Assembly: GCA_013112685.1 (NCBI GenBank)
Contig: JABFGC010000001.1
Span: forward strand, 496,001 to 560,000
Length of the DNA: 64,000 bases
Origin: Chloroflexota bacterium
Lineage (GTDB): Bacteria; Chloroflexota; Anaerolineae; Anaerolineales; Villigracilaceae
Direction: 5' to 3'
Within the stretch, counting starts at the first letter, position 1, and each line of letters starts with the position of its first letter. Below, one piece after another: positions 1-9,294 of the stretch. Made by a program: the position numbers and the translations under genes. A model generated the notes under the pieces. It was given only the letters and a program-made list of their open reading frames with translations, searched no databases and had not been told where the DNA came from.

Positions 1-174
1 GACTTTGCTTTAAATATAGCAAAACTCACAAGAATCCATACTCTTCCACTCCTGAATTTACTTCCCGCTGGATGGGCATATTTGATATTTGGGGTTATAT
101 TGTTTATTATCGGCGGGGCACTGGTCAGGCAGGAGAGTGGAGAGTATTGGTGGTACGTTTGGTGGCGCAACTAA
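1..174 (+). CDS. C-terminal end of an unidentified membrane protein (partial)
   Basis: A reading frame is open from the first base to a TAA at 172-174, giving about 57 residues, so the gene starts before the window. It holds one strongly hydrophobic segment (WAYLIFGVILFIIGGAL) followed by a short aromatic tail ending in WWYVWWRN, which suggests a final transmembrane helix. The 13-bp palindrome with a T run about 90 bases downstream would fit as its terminator. Family not recognised. Confidence 0.5.
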   Translation, partial: DFALNIAKLTRIHTLPLLNLLPAGWAYLIFGVILFIIGGALVRQESGEYWWYVWWRN

Positions 175-264
175 GAACCTATCCGGTTAGCCCTGCTCCC
201 GGCGGCTGGAGCATTAGGTCTGTTTGCGGATTTTGCGAGCGTAGCGAGTGCGCTGAAATGAATT

Positions 265-300
265 GTAGGGGCGACCCGGCGGGTCGCCCCTACGTTTTTT
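265..300 (+). terminator. 13-bp perfect palindrome plus T run (repeat family B)
   Basis: Arms GTAGGGGCGACCC and its exact complement are separated by 3 bases and followed by six T. The same GTAGGGGCGACC core recurs at 42449-42507 and 43246-43275, so this is also a dispersed repeat. It can end transcription of the upstream partial gene and lies against the stop of the convergent DUF1304 gene. The remaining bases between 175 and 264 show nothing else. Confidence 0.6.
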
Positions 301-646
301 AATACACCAACAAAACCACCAAAGCCAAAATAGCGGGGACGGCTTGAATGTAAAAGATGCGCTTGCTGACCGTAAACGCACCGAAGATTCCCGCAACGAT
401 GACACAACTCAAAAAGAAGATTTTCACCGGGTCGCCTGCAAACAATCCCCACAGCAGACCAGCGACGAGGAAGCCGTTGTACAGTCCCTGATTCATGGCG
501 AGTCGTTTCGACTGTTTGGCGAATTCTTCGGTCAAGTTGAAAGACTTCATTCCACGCGGCTTGTCCCAGAGAAACATCTCAAGGTAGAGGAAAAAGAAGT
601 GCAAGAGGGCGACAATGACGATAAGAATGTCAGATGCGAGCTTCAT
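299..646 (-). CDS. DUF1304 family membrane protein
   Basis: A 115-residue, very hydrophobic protein with four predicted membrane helices. The N-terminal pattern of a helix followed by YLEMFLWDKPRGMKSFNL is the typical DUF1304 signature, as is the conserved NQGLYNGFLVAGL stretch and the total length. A Shine-Dalgarno AAGGAG lies just before the ATG. It stands alone on the minus strand, back to back with radA. The family has no established function, so none is assigned. The stop codon abuts the T run of the neighbouring palindrome. Confidence 0.8.
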   Translation of the reverse strand: MKLASDILIVIVALLHFFFLYLEMFLWDKPRGMKSFNLTEEFAKQSKRLAMNQGLYNGFLVAGLLWGLFAGDPVKIFFLSCVIVAGIFGAFTVSKRIFYIQAVPAILALVVLLVY

Positions 647-685
647 AATTCTCCTTTAGTTTATGCGAGTATAGCAGGAAGTGGC

Positions 686-756
686 CCCAAGGCACGAAGG
701 CGCAAAGCCGCTAAGAATCTTTGGGACTTCGTGTCCTGGAGTCTTTGTGGTTCGTT
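686..756. repeat. dispersed repeat of the CGCAAAG/CTTTG type (family E)
   Basis: This divergent intergenic stretch reads like GGCACGAAGGCGCAAAG ... CTTCGTGTCC ... CTTTGTGG. Similar compositions occur at 26068-26128 and 62299-62375. No coding potential is seen. The copies are imperfect, so family membership is inferred by eye. Confidence 0.4.
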
Positions 757-783
757 AAAACAGAACAAAAATTCTGTTATACT
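755..783 (+). promoter_or_regulatory. candidate radA promoter
   Basis: TTAAAA (755-760) and TATACT (778-783) are spaced 17 bases apart, and the radA start lies 60 bases downstream of the -10 box. This is seen only as a sequence match. Confidence 0.4.
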
Positions 784-785
784 GA

Positions 786-835
786 CCTCACCCAACCTCA
801 CCCCCGTCCCCTCTCCTAATAAAGAGAGGGGGGAG
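786..835. repeat. CTCACCC/CCTCTC palindromic repeat (family C) providing the radA RBS
   Basis: CCCCTCTC (808-815) pairs with GAGAGGGG (824-831), preceded by CCTCACCCCCG. Copies of this type occur at 40799-40845, 45887-45958 and 58360-58427. Its right arm ends in GAGAGGGGGGAG, which lies 7-8 bases before the radA ATG and is the only visible Shine-Dalgarno sequence. Confidence 0.6.
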
Positions 836-842
836 TAATTTG

Positions 843-2243
843 ATGGCAAAAACAAAATCCCACACCCGATACGTCTGCCAGCAATGCGGACGAGTCTCCG
901 CTTCGTATATGGGCAAATGCCCGCAGTGCGGGGCGTTCGACAGCATGATCGAGGAAGTCGTCCACGATGAACCCGTCTCGAAGAAGGGAGCGGGAAACGT
1001 CCGCGGGCTGAGAGGCAGGTCGGAGCCGCGCCCCATCTCCGAGGTCAGCGGTGAGGCGGAGGATCGTGTTCACCTGCCCATCGGCGAGTTTGCGCGCGTC
1101 CTCGGCGGCGGCATCGTTCACGGCTCCATCGTCCTCGTGGGCGGCGACCCGGGCATCGGCAAATCCACGCTCATGCTTCAAATGGCGATGGAGATGGCAA
1201 AAGTCCAGCGCGTGCTGTACGTGTCGGGCGAGGAATCCGAGCGGCAGATCAAGATGCGCGCCTCGCGCCTGTTCAACGGCGGGAAGGATTTGCCGAAGGA
1301 TCTTTTGCTGGTGACGGAAACCAACCTCGAAGTGATTTTGAATCACGTCCACGCTTCAAAACCGGACCTGTTGATTGTAGACTCCATCCAGACCACCTAC
1401 CTCTCCGAGTTGGATTCCTCGGCGGGGTCGGTTTCGCAGGTGCGCGAGTGTTCGTCGCAGTTGCGGGAGTTGGCGAAGTCCACCGGCGTGACCGTGTTCA
1501 TGATCGGGCATGTGACAAAAGAAGGCGCAATTGCCGGTCCGCGCGTGCTGGAGCATATCGTGGATACGGTCTTGTATTTGGAGGGAGATCGTTTTCAAGC
1601 GTATCGTCTTTTGCGCTCGGTGAAGAACCGCTTCGGCGCGACCTCGGAAGTGGGTGTGTTCGAGATGCGCGAAGGCGGCTTGAGCGAGGTGCTGAATCCG
1701 TCCGAGGCGTTTTTGGCGGAGCGGCTGGTCAATGCAGCAGGCTCCGCAATTGCTGTGACGATGGAAGGCACGCGCCCGATTTTGGTCGAAATTCAAGGAC
1801 TCACCTCGCCCACGCAATTCGGTAATGCGCGCCGCACGCCGAACGGTGTGGATTTCAACCGCCTGCTGTTGATCGCGGCAGTGTTGACGCGCCGCGTCGG
1901 CTTGAAACTTGCCGAGCAGGATGTGTTTGTCAACGTGGTGGGCGGCATCCAAATTGACGAACCCGCCGCGGATTTGGCTGTCGCCGCGGCAATTGCTTCC
2001 TCGTGGCGCGACATTCCCGTCCGCGCGGATGCGGTGCTGATCGGCGAGATCGGTTTGGCGGGCGAGTTGCGTATGCCCGGTCAGATGGTGGCGCGTTTGC
2101 GTGAGGCGCAGAAACTCGGCTTCAAGACCGCCATCATCCCGAAAGCCTTGCGAAAGGGCGAAGAGTATCCCAAGGGAATCGAGATCGTCGAAGTCCGCGC
2201 GTTGGATCAGGCGTTGAGTGCGGCGTTGAAAAAAGAAAAGTAG
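843..2243 (+). CDS. radA: DNA repair protein RadA
   Basis: RadA processes recombination intermediates as a hexameric, DnaB-like branch-migration ATPase. The order of domains is complete: an N-terminal C4 zinc finger (CQQCG ... CPQCG), a RecA-like core with Walker A GDPGIGKST, the RadA hallmark KNRFGATSEVG, and a C-terminal Lon-protease-like domain containing DLAVAAAIASS. Length (466 residues) matches the family. I take ATG 843 over the TTG three bases upstream because the Shine-Dalgarno spacing fits it. It is monocistronic, with its own promoter and an RBS inside a repeat. Confidence 0.96.
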   Translation: MAKTKSHTRYVCQQCGRVSASYMGKCPQCGAFDSMIEEVVHDEPVSKKGAGNVRGLRGRSEPRPISEVSGEAEDRVHLPIGEFARVLGGGIVHGSIVLVGGDPGIGKSTLMLQMAMEMAKVQRVLYVSGEESERQIKMRASRLFNGGKDLPKDLLLVTETNLEVILNHVHASKPDLLIVDSIQTTYLSELDSSAGSVSQVRECSSQLRELAKSTGVTVFMIGHVTKEGAIAGPRVLEHIVDTVLYLEGDRFQAYRLLRSVKNRFGATSEVGVFEMREGGLSEVLNPSEAFLAERLVNAAGSAIAVTMEGTRPILVEIQGLTSPTQFGNARRTPNGVDFNRLLLIAAVLTRRVGLKLAEQDVFVNVVGGIQIDEPAADLAVAAAIASSWRDIPVRADAVLIGEIGLAGELRMPGQMVARLREAQKLGFKTAIIPKALRKGEEYPKGIEIVEVRALDQALSAALKKEK

Positions 2244-2349
2244 AGAGTAGAGAATAGAGAATAGGTAATAGTGAACAGGCTGGTGGTCGAACAGGTTGGG
2301 CGTTCTTTGCGAGAACATATCGAGACCGCCAAAATAAATAGAGGTAATC

Positions 2350-2577
2350 ATGTGCCGAAGCATCAAACCCCTTAGAAATATGGATCACCCCGTCACCGAG
2401 CAGGAGATTTACGAAGCCGCGCTGCAATACGTGCGGAAGGTGAGCGGATACCGCAAGCCGTCGAAGATCAATGAAGAGGCGTTCAACAAGGCGATAGTGG
2501 AAGTAGCGGAGTCTACAAGGAAAATCTTGGCAAACTTAAAAACAGTTGAAGGTCGAAAGTCGAAAGTCGCATCCTGA
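2350..2577 (+). CDS. DUF2277 family protein
   Basis: A 75-residue soluble protein opening MCRSIKPLRNMDHP and containing ALQYVRKVSGYRKPSKINEEAF, which is the recognisable core of DUF2277 (MCRNIxxL...VRKVSGxxKPSxxNxxAF). It is small and helical with no catalytic motif. AGAGG precedes the ATG. The C-terminal tail (VEGRKSKVAS) is encoded by the start of a period-7 repeat that continues past the stop. Function unknown. Confidence 0.85.
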   Translation: MCRSIKPLRNMDHPVTEQEIYEAALQYVRKVSGYRKPSKINEEAFNKAIVEVAESTRKILANLKTVEGRKSKVAS

Positions 2578-2600
2578 CCTTCGACCTTTGACCTTTGACA
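2549..2600. repeat. complementary period-7 microrepeats
   Basis: GGTCGAA AGTCGAA AGTCGCA is followed after a few bases by GACCTTC GACCTTT GACCTTT. The two halves are roughly complementary and can fold. The repeat starts inside the end of the DUF2277 gene. Confidence 0.55.
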
Positions 2601-2668
2601 AATCTCTCGCAACCACTTTCCACTTTCCCTCGTATACCTCCTTGCACTAACCTGAGGAGGTTTTTCTT

Positions 2669-3514
2669 ATGTATAGACTGACCATTTTCATCGCGATTCT
2701 CGCGCTGGCAGCGCTGGCGTGCGGATTCAGCGTGGAGTTGCCCAACGCTCCCGAACCCGGTCCCGAAGTGACCGACCAGATTCGCGTGGACTACCCCGAC
2801 GCGGAGGAGGTCAATTTGCAGTTGTCCTTCGGCGCGGGCGACCTGACCCTTGCCCCCGGCGCGGATAAACTCGTGGACGGAACCGCCACCTACAATTACG
2901 AGGAGTTCAAACCCGAAATCGTCGAAGACGGCGGGAATGTGGAGGTCAAAATGGGGAACGTGGAATTTCCCAACCTTCCATCTCTCGACAACCTCAAGAA
3001 CGAGTGGGATTTCAAACTCGGCGCGCAGCCCATGAACCTGTCCATTGACGCGGGCGCATACGACGGGACCTACGAGTTCGGCGGGCTTGCGCTCACCAGC
3101 CTCACCGTCAACGACGGCGCGGCGAACGTCGAACTCGCGTTTTCCGAGCCGAACCAGGCTGAGATGTCTTCGTTCCTATATTCCACCGGCGCATCGGACG
3201 TGACCATGACCGGGCTCGCCAACGCCAACTTCAGCATCTTCGACTTCTCCTCCGGCGCGGGCGATTACACCCTCGATTTCTCCGGCGAACTCCAACGCGA
3301 CGCTTCGATCAAAATCGAGAGCGGCTTGAGCAACATCATCATCGTCATCCCGGAAGGCGTCAACGCCGTCGTCACGGTGGAGGGAGGCTTATCGAACGTC
3401 AACGCAGGTCCCGGGTGGAGCGGAAGCGGAAACATCTACAAACAGGAAGGCGAAGGTCCCACGCTCACCTTTGTCATCGAAACGGGGGCGGGAAACCTCA
3501 CGCTCACACGGTAG
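2669..3514 (+). CDS. toast-rack domain lipoprotein
   Basis: A 281-residue secreted lipoprotein. The signal peptide ends in the lipobox LAALAC (Cys about 18). The mature part starts with an alternating beta pattern (RVDYPDAEEVNLQLSFGAGD ... LVDGTATYNYEEFKPEIVE) that resembles the toast-rack N-terminal / LiaF-like beta-solenoid domains, and continues with repeated GAxxLxL rungs to the end (GAGNLTLTR). GAGG sits before the ATG. It probably sits on the outer face of the membrane as a structural or sensing module; no enzyme motif is visible. A strong terminator follows. Confidence 0.7.
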   Translation: MYRLTIFIAILALAALACGFSVELPNAPEPGPEVTDQIRVDYPDAEEVNLQLSFGAGDLTLAPGADKLVDGTATYNYEEFKPEIVEDGGNVEVKMGNVEFPNLPSLDNLKNEWDFKLGAQPMNLSIDAGAYDGTYEFGGLALTSLTVNDGAANVELAFSEPNQAEMSSFLYSTGASDVTMTGLANANFSIFDFSSGAGDYTLDFSGELQRDASIKIESGLSNIIIVIPEGVNAVVTVEGGLSNVNAGPGWSGSGNIYKQEGEGPTLTFVIETGAGNLTLTR

Positions 3515-3536
3515 CGAAGAATTCACCGGCACGTGG

Positions 3537-3572
3537 CGCATCGCGGGTTACGAAATCCGCGATGCGTTTTTT
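3537..3572 (+). terminator. rho-independent terminator after the toast-rack gene
   Basis: A perfect 10-bp stem CGCATCGCGG / CCGCGATGCG with a 10-base loop is followed by six T. Confidence 0.88.
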
Positions 3573-3671
3573 CATGAGGGACGCGCCTGTAATTCAGAGT
3601 AAAAGGTCATAATTCCTCTATGACCTCTATCACTTGCCTTGAGTTGGTTTTCACAATAAAATCGTGATTGT

Positions 3672-3686
3672 AGGTAATTTTTACCT
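3672..3686 (+). promoter_or_regulatory. candidate Rrf2 operator
   Basis: AGGTAA-TTT-TTACCT is a perfect 6-bp inverted repeat lying 18 bases before the start of the Rrf2 gene. The position suggests autoregulation, which is inference. Confidence 0.45.
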
Positions 3687-3704
3687 TTTTTAAGTGAGGT
3701 CTGT

Positions 3705-4118
3705 ATGCAAATCACCCGCCAAGCCGATTATGCCGTCCGCGCGGTGCTTCACCTTGCGCGCAATGGCGAACAGCGGACCGCGACAAGTTTGATAGCCGAG
3801 GAACAGCGCATCCCGCCTTCGTTTCTCGCCAAGATCATTTCCCAGCTTTCCATCGCCGGGTTACTGCACACCTCACGCGGCGCGCGCGGCGGGGTGACGC
3901 TGGCGCGGCATCCGAAAGAGATCACCCTGCTCGAAGTCATCGAAGCCATTGACGGACCCATCCAGCTCAATGAGTGCGTGGGCGATACCAGCGCGTGTTC
4001 GTTCGACGAGAATTGCCCCCTGCGCCCGGTCTGGTGCGAAGCGCAGGAAGACCTGGTGCGCAGGTTGAAAGGCACGAACTTCGCAGACGTGGTCGCGAAG
4101 AAACAAATCGCCGTCTGA
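3705..4118 (+). CDS. Rrf2 family transcriptional regulator
   Basis: A 137-residue winged-helix regulator. The N-terminus MQITRQADYAVRAVLHLA, the recognition part PPSFLAKIISQLSIAGL and the wing SRGARGGVTLAR are classic Rrf2. Three cysteines (CVGDTSACSFDENC, about residues 92-105) are placed as in iron-sulfur sensing members such as IscR, so Fe-S or redox sensing is likely. No isc/suf genes are nearby, so the target regulon cannot be told from this window. GAGG precedes the ATG; a 6-bp inverted repeat just upstream is a plausible operator, and a terminator ends the unit. Confidence 0.9.
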   Translation: MQITRQADYAVRAVLHLARNGEQRTATSLIAEEQRIPPSFLAKIISQLSIAGLLHTSRGARGGVTLARHPKEITLLEVIEAIDGPIQLNECVGDTSACSFDENCPLRPVWCEAQEDLVRRLKGTNFADVVAKKQIAV

Positions 4119-4136
4119 ATTCCGCTCGAACCTCCC

Positions 4137-4169
4137 AGCCTCTCGGCTATAATAGCCGGGAGGCTTTTT
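4137..4169 (+). terminator. terminator after the Rrf2 gene
   Basis: AGCCTCtCGGCTA pairs with TAGCCGgGAGGCT around TAA and is followed by five T. Confidence 0.8.
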
Positions 4170-4192
4170 ATTTTGCATTCAAGGATGGACCC

Positions 4193-5045
4193 ATGAACCG
4201 ACAACGTGAATTGTTTGCCGCGCTCCTGCTCTTGATGACCGCCCCTGGCGTGCGCCCTGCACGGGATTCCGACCTCTGCGCCTCCCGCCCCGCCGACGCC
4301 TGATACACGACTGGAAATCATGGTCGCCGGGACGGTTTCCGCCGCGCTTCAATTGACCCAGCAAGCCGCGCCGGATGTCCCCCTCGAAGCGACTTCCACG
4401 CCCGAGTCAACGCCCACTGAAATTGCCGCCACCCCCACCCAATCCGCGGAAAGCGTGCTGAACAAAAACGCCGACGGCACCAGCAGTTTCATTGACCTGC
4501 TCGGCAAATACGAGGTCACGATCCCGATGCCATGGCTTGCCCTGCGCGTCAACGCGCCGGAGTTCCTCGATGCCTGGCTCCTGCCCGAAGCGTCCAACCC
4601 CGCCATTCAACGCTCGCTTGGCGCCATTCAAGGACAGGACCCAAACCTCTTCCGCCTGTTCCTGCTGGATATCAACGAAGAACACATTGACGGCGGGTTC
4701 GTCACCAACGTCAACTTCCTTTGGGACCAGCAGGAGAAATTATCCCTGCCGGATGACGCCCGTTTGAAGGAAGTGGCGGAAAGCCTGCCCGCCTCCATCG
4801 AAGGGGCCGAGGTGTTGACCACCGAAGTGCTGACCACGAAAAACGACGTGCCGTTCGGCGTCATCACCTCCCGCACTCCCGCCGTCACGCAGGATGGCGC
4901 AAACATCGTCATCTACCAGAAACTGGCGTTCTTTGAACTGCCGGTGGGCGCGCTTTCCATTACCCTCTCCACCACCGAAACCTGGCAGGAGACCGTCGTG
5001 CCTGCGTTCGATGGAATCATCCAATCATTCGCCGTCAGGCAATAG
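4193..5045 (+). CDS. secreted lipoprotein of unknown function (frameshifted)
   Basis: The coding frame from ATG 4193 (MNRQRELFAALLLLMTA) runs into a stop, while the mature protein is open in another frame. Removing one C from CCCC at 4242-4245 gives ...MTALACALHGIPTSAPPAPP, a perfect lipobox followed by a Pro-rich linker, then about 240 residues with ITIP-type beta strands and no known motif. The signal peptide and mature part are therefore one gene. AAGGATGG precedes the ATG. It lies 12 bases upstream of hutU and may be co-transcribed with it. Confidence 0.7.
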
Positions 5046-5057
5046 GAGCCGAAATTC

Positions 5058-6710
5058 ATGTCCAATCCCCGCATTGTCCGTGCGCCGCGCGGAACGCAAC
5101 TAACCTGCAAGAACTGGCTGAGCGAAGCCGCCTACCGCATGATTCAAAACAACCTCGACCCGGAAGTGGCGGAGAGACCCGAAGAGCTCGTCGTCTATGG
5201 CGGGCGCGGAAAAGCCGCCCGCGATTGGGAATCCTTCGACGCGATTCTCGAATCGCTCAAAAATCTCGAAGAGGACGAGACCCTGCTGGTGCAATCGGGC
5301 AAGCCGGTGGTGATTTTCAAATCGCACAAGGACGCGCCCCGCGTGTTGATCGCCAACTCCAACCTCGTGCCGCACTGGGCAACGTGGGAGTATTTCGACG
5401 AACTCGCCAAAAAGGGACTCATCATGTACGGGCAGATGACCGCCGGTTCGTGGATTTACATCGGCACGCAGGGGATTCTGCAAGGCACATACGAAACTTT
5501 CGGCGCGCTCGCCAAACTCAAAGGCTGGGGTTCGCTGAAAGGCAAATTCGTTTTGACGGCTGGTTTGGGCGGCATGGGCGGCGCGCGACCGCTTTCCATC
5601 ACCATGAATGAAGGCGTGGGATTGATCGTGGAAGTAGACCCCGAACGCGCCGAACGCCGCCGCGCTATCGGTTATGTGGACATGGTGGTGGATAACCTCG
5701 AAGAAGCGATGACGCTGGTGGAGGAAAACGTAAAGAGCAAAGCGCCGAAATCCATCGGTCTCATCGGCAATGCCGCGGACATCTATCACGAACTCTCCCA
5801 GCGTGGAGTCATTCCCGACGTGGTGACAGACCAAACGTCGGCGCATGAAGCGTTGATGTACGTTCCGTCGGGGTTGTCGGTGACGGCGGCGAATCAACTG
5901 CGGGTCGAAAATCCCGAAAAATATAAAGCGATGGCGATGGACTCGATGGCGAAGCACGTGCGCGCCATGCTCGAATTTCAGCGCAAAGGCTCGGAGGTGT
6001 TCGATTACGGCAATAACATCCGCCAGCAGGCATACAACCATGGCGTGACCGATGCGTTCGAGTTCCCCGGCTTTGTGCCTGCCTACATCCGCCCGCTGTT
6101 TTGCGAGGGCAAGGGACCGTTCCGCTGGGTGGCGCTTTCGGGCGACAAGGAAGATATTTACACCACCGACCAGGCGATCATGGAACTCTTCCCCGAGGAC
6201 GCGCATTTGCACCGCTGGTTGAAGATGGCGCGCGAGAAAGTGCCGTTCCAAGGCTTGCCCGCGCGGATATGCTGGCTCGGTTACGGTGAGCGCGTGAAGG
6301 CGGGATTGAAGTTCAACGAACTGGTTGCAAGCGGAAAGGTCAAAGCGCCGATTGTCATCGGGCGCGATCATCTCGATTCGGGTTCGGTCGCCTCGCCCAA
6401 CCGCGAGACCGAAGCGATGCGCGACGGCTCGGACGCGATTTCGGACTGGGCGATTCTCAACGCGCTCATCAATGTGGTCGGCGGCGCGACGTGGGTCTCG
6501 TTCCATCACGGCGGCGGCGTGGGCATGGGATATTCGCAGCACGCCGGTCAGGTCATTGTGGCGGACGGCACGCCCGAAGCCGCGCGCCGATTGGAACGAG
6601 TGCTGACCACCGACCCCGGCATGGGCGTTGTTCGTCACGCGGACGCAGGGTATGAAATTGCCATCCAGGCGGCGAAACGTCACGGACTGAAAATGCCGAT
6701 GTTGAGGTAG
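5058..6710 (+). CDS. hutU: urocanate hydratase
   Basis: Urocanase converts urocanate to 4-imidazolone-5-propionate in histidine breakdown, using tightly bound NAD as an electrophile. The 550-residue length and conserved blocks are complete: [33 protein letters not shown] (NAD binding), the ICWLGYGER cysteine block, and [17 protein letters not shown] through [21 protein letters not shown] lies before the ATG. No hutH, hutI or hutG is in the window, so the rest of the pathway must be elsewhere. Confidence 0.97.
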   Translation: MSNPRIVRAPRGTQLTCKNWLSEAAYRMIQNNLDPEVAERPEELVVYGGRGKAARDWESFDAILESLKNLEEDETLLVQSGKPVVIFKSHKDAPRVLIANSNLVPHWATWEYFDELAKKGLIMYGQMTAGSWIYIGTQGILQGTYETFGALAKLKGWGSLKGKFVLTAGLGGMGGARPLSITMNEGVGLIVEVDPERAERRRAIGYVDMVVDNLEEAMTLVEENVKSKAPKSIGLIGNAADIYHELSQRGVIPDVVTDQTSAHEALMYVPSGLSVTAANQLRVENPEKYKAMAMDSMAKHVRAMLEFQRKGSEVFDYGNNIRQQAYNHGVTDAFEFPGFVPAYIRPLFCEGKGPFRWVALSGDKEDIYTTDQAIMELFPEDAHLHRWLKMAREKVPFQGLPARICWLGYGERVKAGLKFNELVASGKVKAPIVIGRDHLDSGSVASPNRETEAMRDGSDAISDWAILNALINVVGGATWVSFHHGGGVGMGYSQHAGQVIVADGTPEAARRLERVLTTDPGMGVVRHADAGYEIAIQAAKRHGLKMPMLR

Positions 6711-6791
6711 TTGAGTCGTTAGGAAGTTGGATTGTTTACTGGTTGACGGTCCGCCAGTTGGTTTGCGGAAACCATCATTGGAGAAGTTCCC

Positions 6792-7876
6792 CTGAAACGC
6801 ATTCTCGTTTTTCTGGCAGTTTTTCTTATAACGAGTTGTGGTCGCTCCCCAACATTTGGGGCGGTTCGCTCGCGCCCGTGCCCGCCGGGACTCCCATCCT
6901 GCCGCCGGTACAAGCGGCCATCACAGAGACCCTGACGGAAGCGCCTGCCACATCCACATCCACCTCTGCGCCCACGGCAACCGTCACGCGCACTCCCACG
7001 TCAAAGCCCACCTTCGCCCCCACGCTCACGCCCACCCCGTCCAAGGCGGATATCAAGCGCGTGCTTATTGTCAGTTTCGACGGCTTGCGCCCCGACGCCA
7101 TCGAAGCCGCGCCGATGCCGAACGTGACGGAACTGGCGAACGGCGGCACGTATTCGTACACCAGCGCGACCACCATTGATTATCCCGCCACGTCGCCCAG
7201 TCACGCCTCGATGCTTTCCGGCTTGTGCATGGAAGATCACGGCGTCATCTACAACAAATATTTCATGTACATGGGCTACTCCAAGGGCGTGGACGTCTTC
7301 GACCTCGCGCACGAAGCGGGCATGAGGACGGTCATGATCGTCAGCAAGGATAAACTCCGCCAACTGGCGGAACCCGAAACCACGGACGTTTTCGAAGTGG
7401 CATACGGTGAACCCGCCATCGAACGCGCCGTCCTGCCGCAGATCGAAGAAGGCTTCGGACTCATGTTCGTCCACTTTGCAGGCGGCGACAACCGCGGGCA
7501 CAAATACGGCTGGATGTCCGGCGAATACCTGAAGGTCCTGCGCGAAGGCGATGCCGTGTTGGGGAAGATGATCCAGGCGCTCAAGGATAACGGGCTTTAT
7601 GAGACCACCCTCATCATCGTCAACGCCGATCACGGCGGGCACGACAAGAATCACATCGGCACGTTGATCGAGGATTTCCGCATCCCCTGGATCGCCCACG
7701 GACCCGGCGTCGTCCAACAGGAACTCACCCGCCTCATCTTCATCATGGATACCGCCGCCACCGCCGCCTACGCCCTCGGTCTTCCCCTCCAGGAGGATTG
7801 GGCCGGCATCCCCGTCTACGAAGCCTTCGGAGAACCGCAGATCAAGGTTCACGAAGGCTATCCGTGCAAGACCTGA
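6792..7876 (+). CDS. phosphodiesterase/alkaline phosphatase superfamily lipoprotein (frameshifted)
   Basis: An exported member of the type I phosphodiesterase/nucleotide pyrophosphatase family. A signal peptide KRILVFLAVFLITSC is in a different frame from the mature protein; adding one G to GGGG at 6858-6861 joins them. No ATG is seen: CTG 6792 follows GGAG. After a Pro/Thr linker come the metal site FDGLRPDA, the nucleophile region PATSPSHASMLSG, HFAGGDNRGHKYGW and NADHGGHDKNH. The substrate is unknown. The next gene is a paralogue in the same orientation. Confidence 0.82.
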
Positions 7877-7912
7877 TTCAAAATCCCCGTCCCGGATTCA
7901 TCAACACTCAAC

Positions 7913-8939
7913 ATGACTCGACACCTTCGGCTTGCGCTTCTCTTCATGCTGTTTCTTCAAGCCTGCGGAGCCAACGCCTCCACCCCGACCTCGACCCCGT
8001 CTCTGATCCCGACAGCGACTCTCACCCCAAGCCCCACCCCGCCTCCCCTTGAAACGCCCCTGCCGACGATCACGCCCTCGCCGTTGCCCGCTATTTCGCG
8101 CGTGTTGATCGTCACCTTCGACGGCTTGCGCCCTGATGCAATCGCGACCGCCGAGATGGCCCAATGTGATATCCCTGATGCAAAATGGCGCATACACCCT
8201 GCGCGCGCAGACCATTAGTCCCAGCCTGACGCTTCCCGCGCACGCCTCCATGCTGACCGGCACCTGCCCAGCGAAGCACATCGTCCGCTGGAATGAGTAC
8301 GTGCCGGAAAACGGCTTTGCGCTCGGCGCCGACATCTTTGACCTGGCGCACGCTTCCGGCTTGCGGACCGTCATTGTGGCGGGAAAGGAAAAACTGCGCC
8401 AGGTCACCGAACCGGGCAGTACCGACTTCTTCGGCTTCATTGACACAACGGACAAGGTCAAGGACATCACCACGATTGAGAACATGGCAATCGGACAAAT
8501 CCGCGAGGGCTTTGGGCTGATGCTCATGCACTTCCCCGACGGCGATCTGGCGGGACACGAAAACGGCTGGATGTCCAGGGCGCAGTTGCGCGCCTACAAA
8601 AACGACGACCGATCGCTCGGTCTCCTGCTGGATGTGATGAAGGACGGCGGCATATACGATGATGCGCTTATCATCGTTACCTCCGATCACGGCGGACATG
8701 ACACCACGCACGGCACGGAACTGCCCGGCGATATGACCATCCCTTGGATTGTCAGCGGTCCGCGTATTGCGCCCGGCGAGTTGGAGACGCAGGTCTACAT
8801 CATGGATACCGCCGCCACGATTGCCTTCGCGCTCGGTCTGCCCATCCCGCCGGATTGGGACGGCGCGCCGGTCTATGAAGCGTTCGGCATGCCATACGAC
8901 GCCTCGCGCCTGGGAGGCTGTCCCGGTGTGACACCGTAA
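7913..8939 (+). CDS. phosphodiesterase/alkaline phosphatase superfamily lipoprotein, second copy (frameshifted)
   Basis: A paralogue of the upstream gene. Signal peptide and lipobox are LLFMLFLQACG, then a Pro/Thr linker, FDGLRPDAIATAEM, the nucleophile region PSLTLPAHASMLTG, HFPDGDLAGHENGW and TSDHGGHDTTH. An extra G at 8158-8159 breaks the frame exactly where the paralogue reads MPNV; deleting it restores EMPNVISL. Both copies end with the same IMDTAATxAxALGLP region, so they arose by tandem duplication. An extracytoplasmic phosphoesterase role is inferred from the family. Confidence 0.82.
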
Positions 8940-8984
8940 TTCTCGATTTACCCATCCGACAAAACGAGGCGAAATTTCGTAAGG

Positions 8985-8990
8985 TATAAT
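8985..8990 (+). promoter_or_regulatory. -10 box of a leaderless toxin transcript
   Basis: TATAAT ends 7 bases before the ATG of the toxin gene, so transcription would start at or next to the start codon. Confidence 0.55.
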
Positions 8991-8997
8991 CGAACCA

Positions 8998-9294
8998 ATG
9001 TATGAAATAGAATTTTCTCCAGATGCGCTTGAGGACCTTGAACATTTTCGAAAATTCGAACAACAAATCATTCTTGACGGAATTCATTCCAACCTGCGAT
9101 ACGAACCAATTGTCGAATCGCGAAATCGAAAACGGCTCGAACCAAATGATATTGCAGATTGGGAACTCCGCATCGGACGGTATCGCGTCCTTTACGATGT
9201 GCACGAGGCAATTCTTGTTGTCAGCATCGAGACAGTCGGTGTGAAAGTCCGAAACCAGTTGTTCGTGCGCGGAAAGAAAACGGATCTATCATGA
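8998..9294 (+). CDS. RelE/ParE-family toxin
   Basis: A 98-residue protein with the RelE/ParE fold pattern: an N-terminal strand YEIEFSPDALEDLEHF, two helices, then WELRIGRYRVLYDV and a final strand pair ending NQLFVRGKK. In this family such proteins act as mRNA interferases or gyrase poisons; which applies is not visible. The gene is the first of a two-gene unit and overlaps the next by four bases (ATGA), typical of toxin-antitoxin pairs. No ribosome-binding site is visible and the -10 box is directly upstream, so it may be leaderless. Confidence 0.8.
   Translation: MYEIEFSPDALEDLEHFRKFEQQIILDGIHSNLRYEPIVESRNRKRLEPNDIADWELRIGRYRVLYDVHEAILVVSIETVGVKVRNQLFVRGKKTDLS

Noticed and set aside
175..264. 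A small gene at the left end
   Set aside because: No RBS or family; the open frame crosses the family B palindrome.
1356..2366. Long reverse reading frame opposite radA
   Set aside because: It is the shadow of radA codon bias; it has no family similarity or RBS.
5100..6683. Very long reverse frame opposite hutU
   Set aside because: His/Arg-rich translation typical of a GC-rich antisense shadow.
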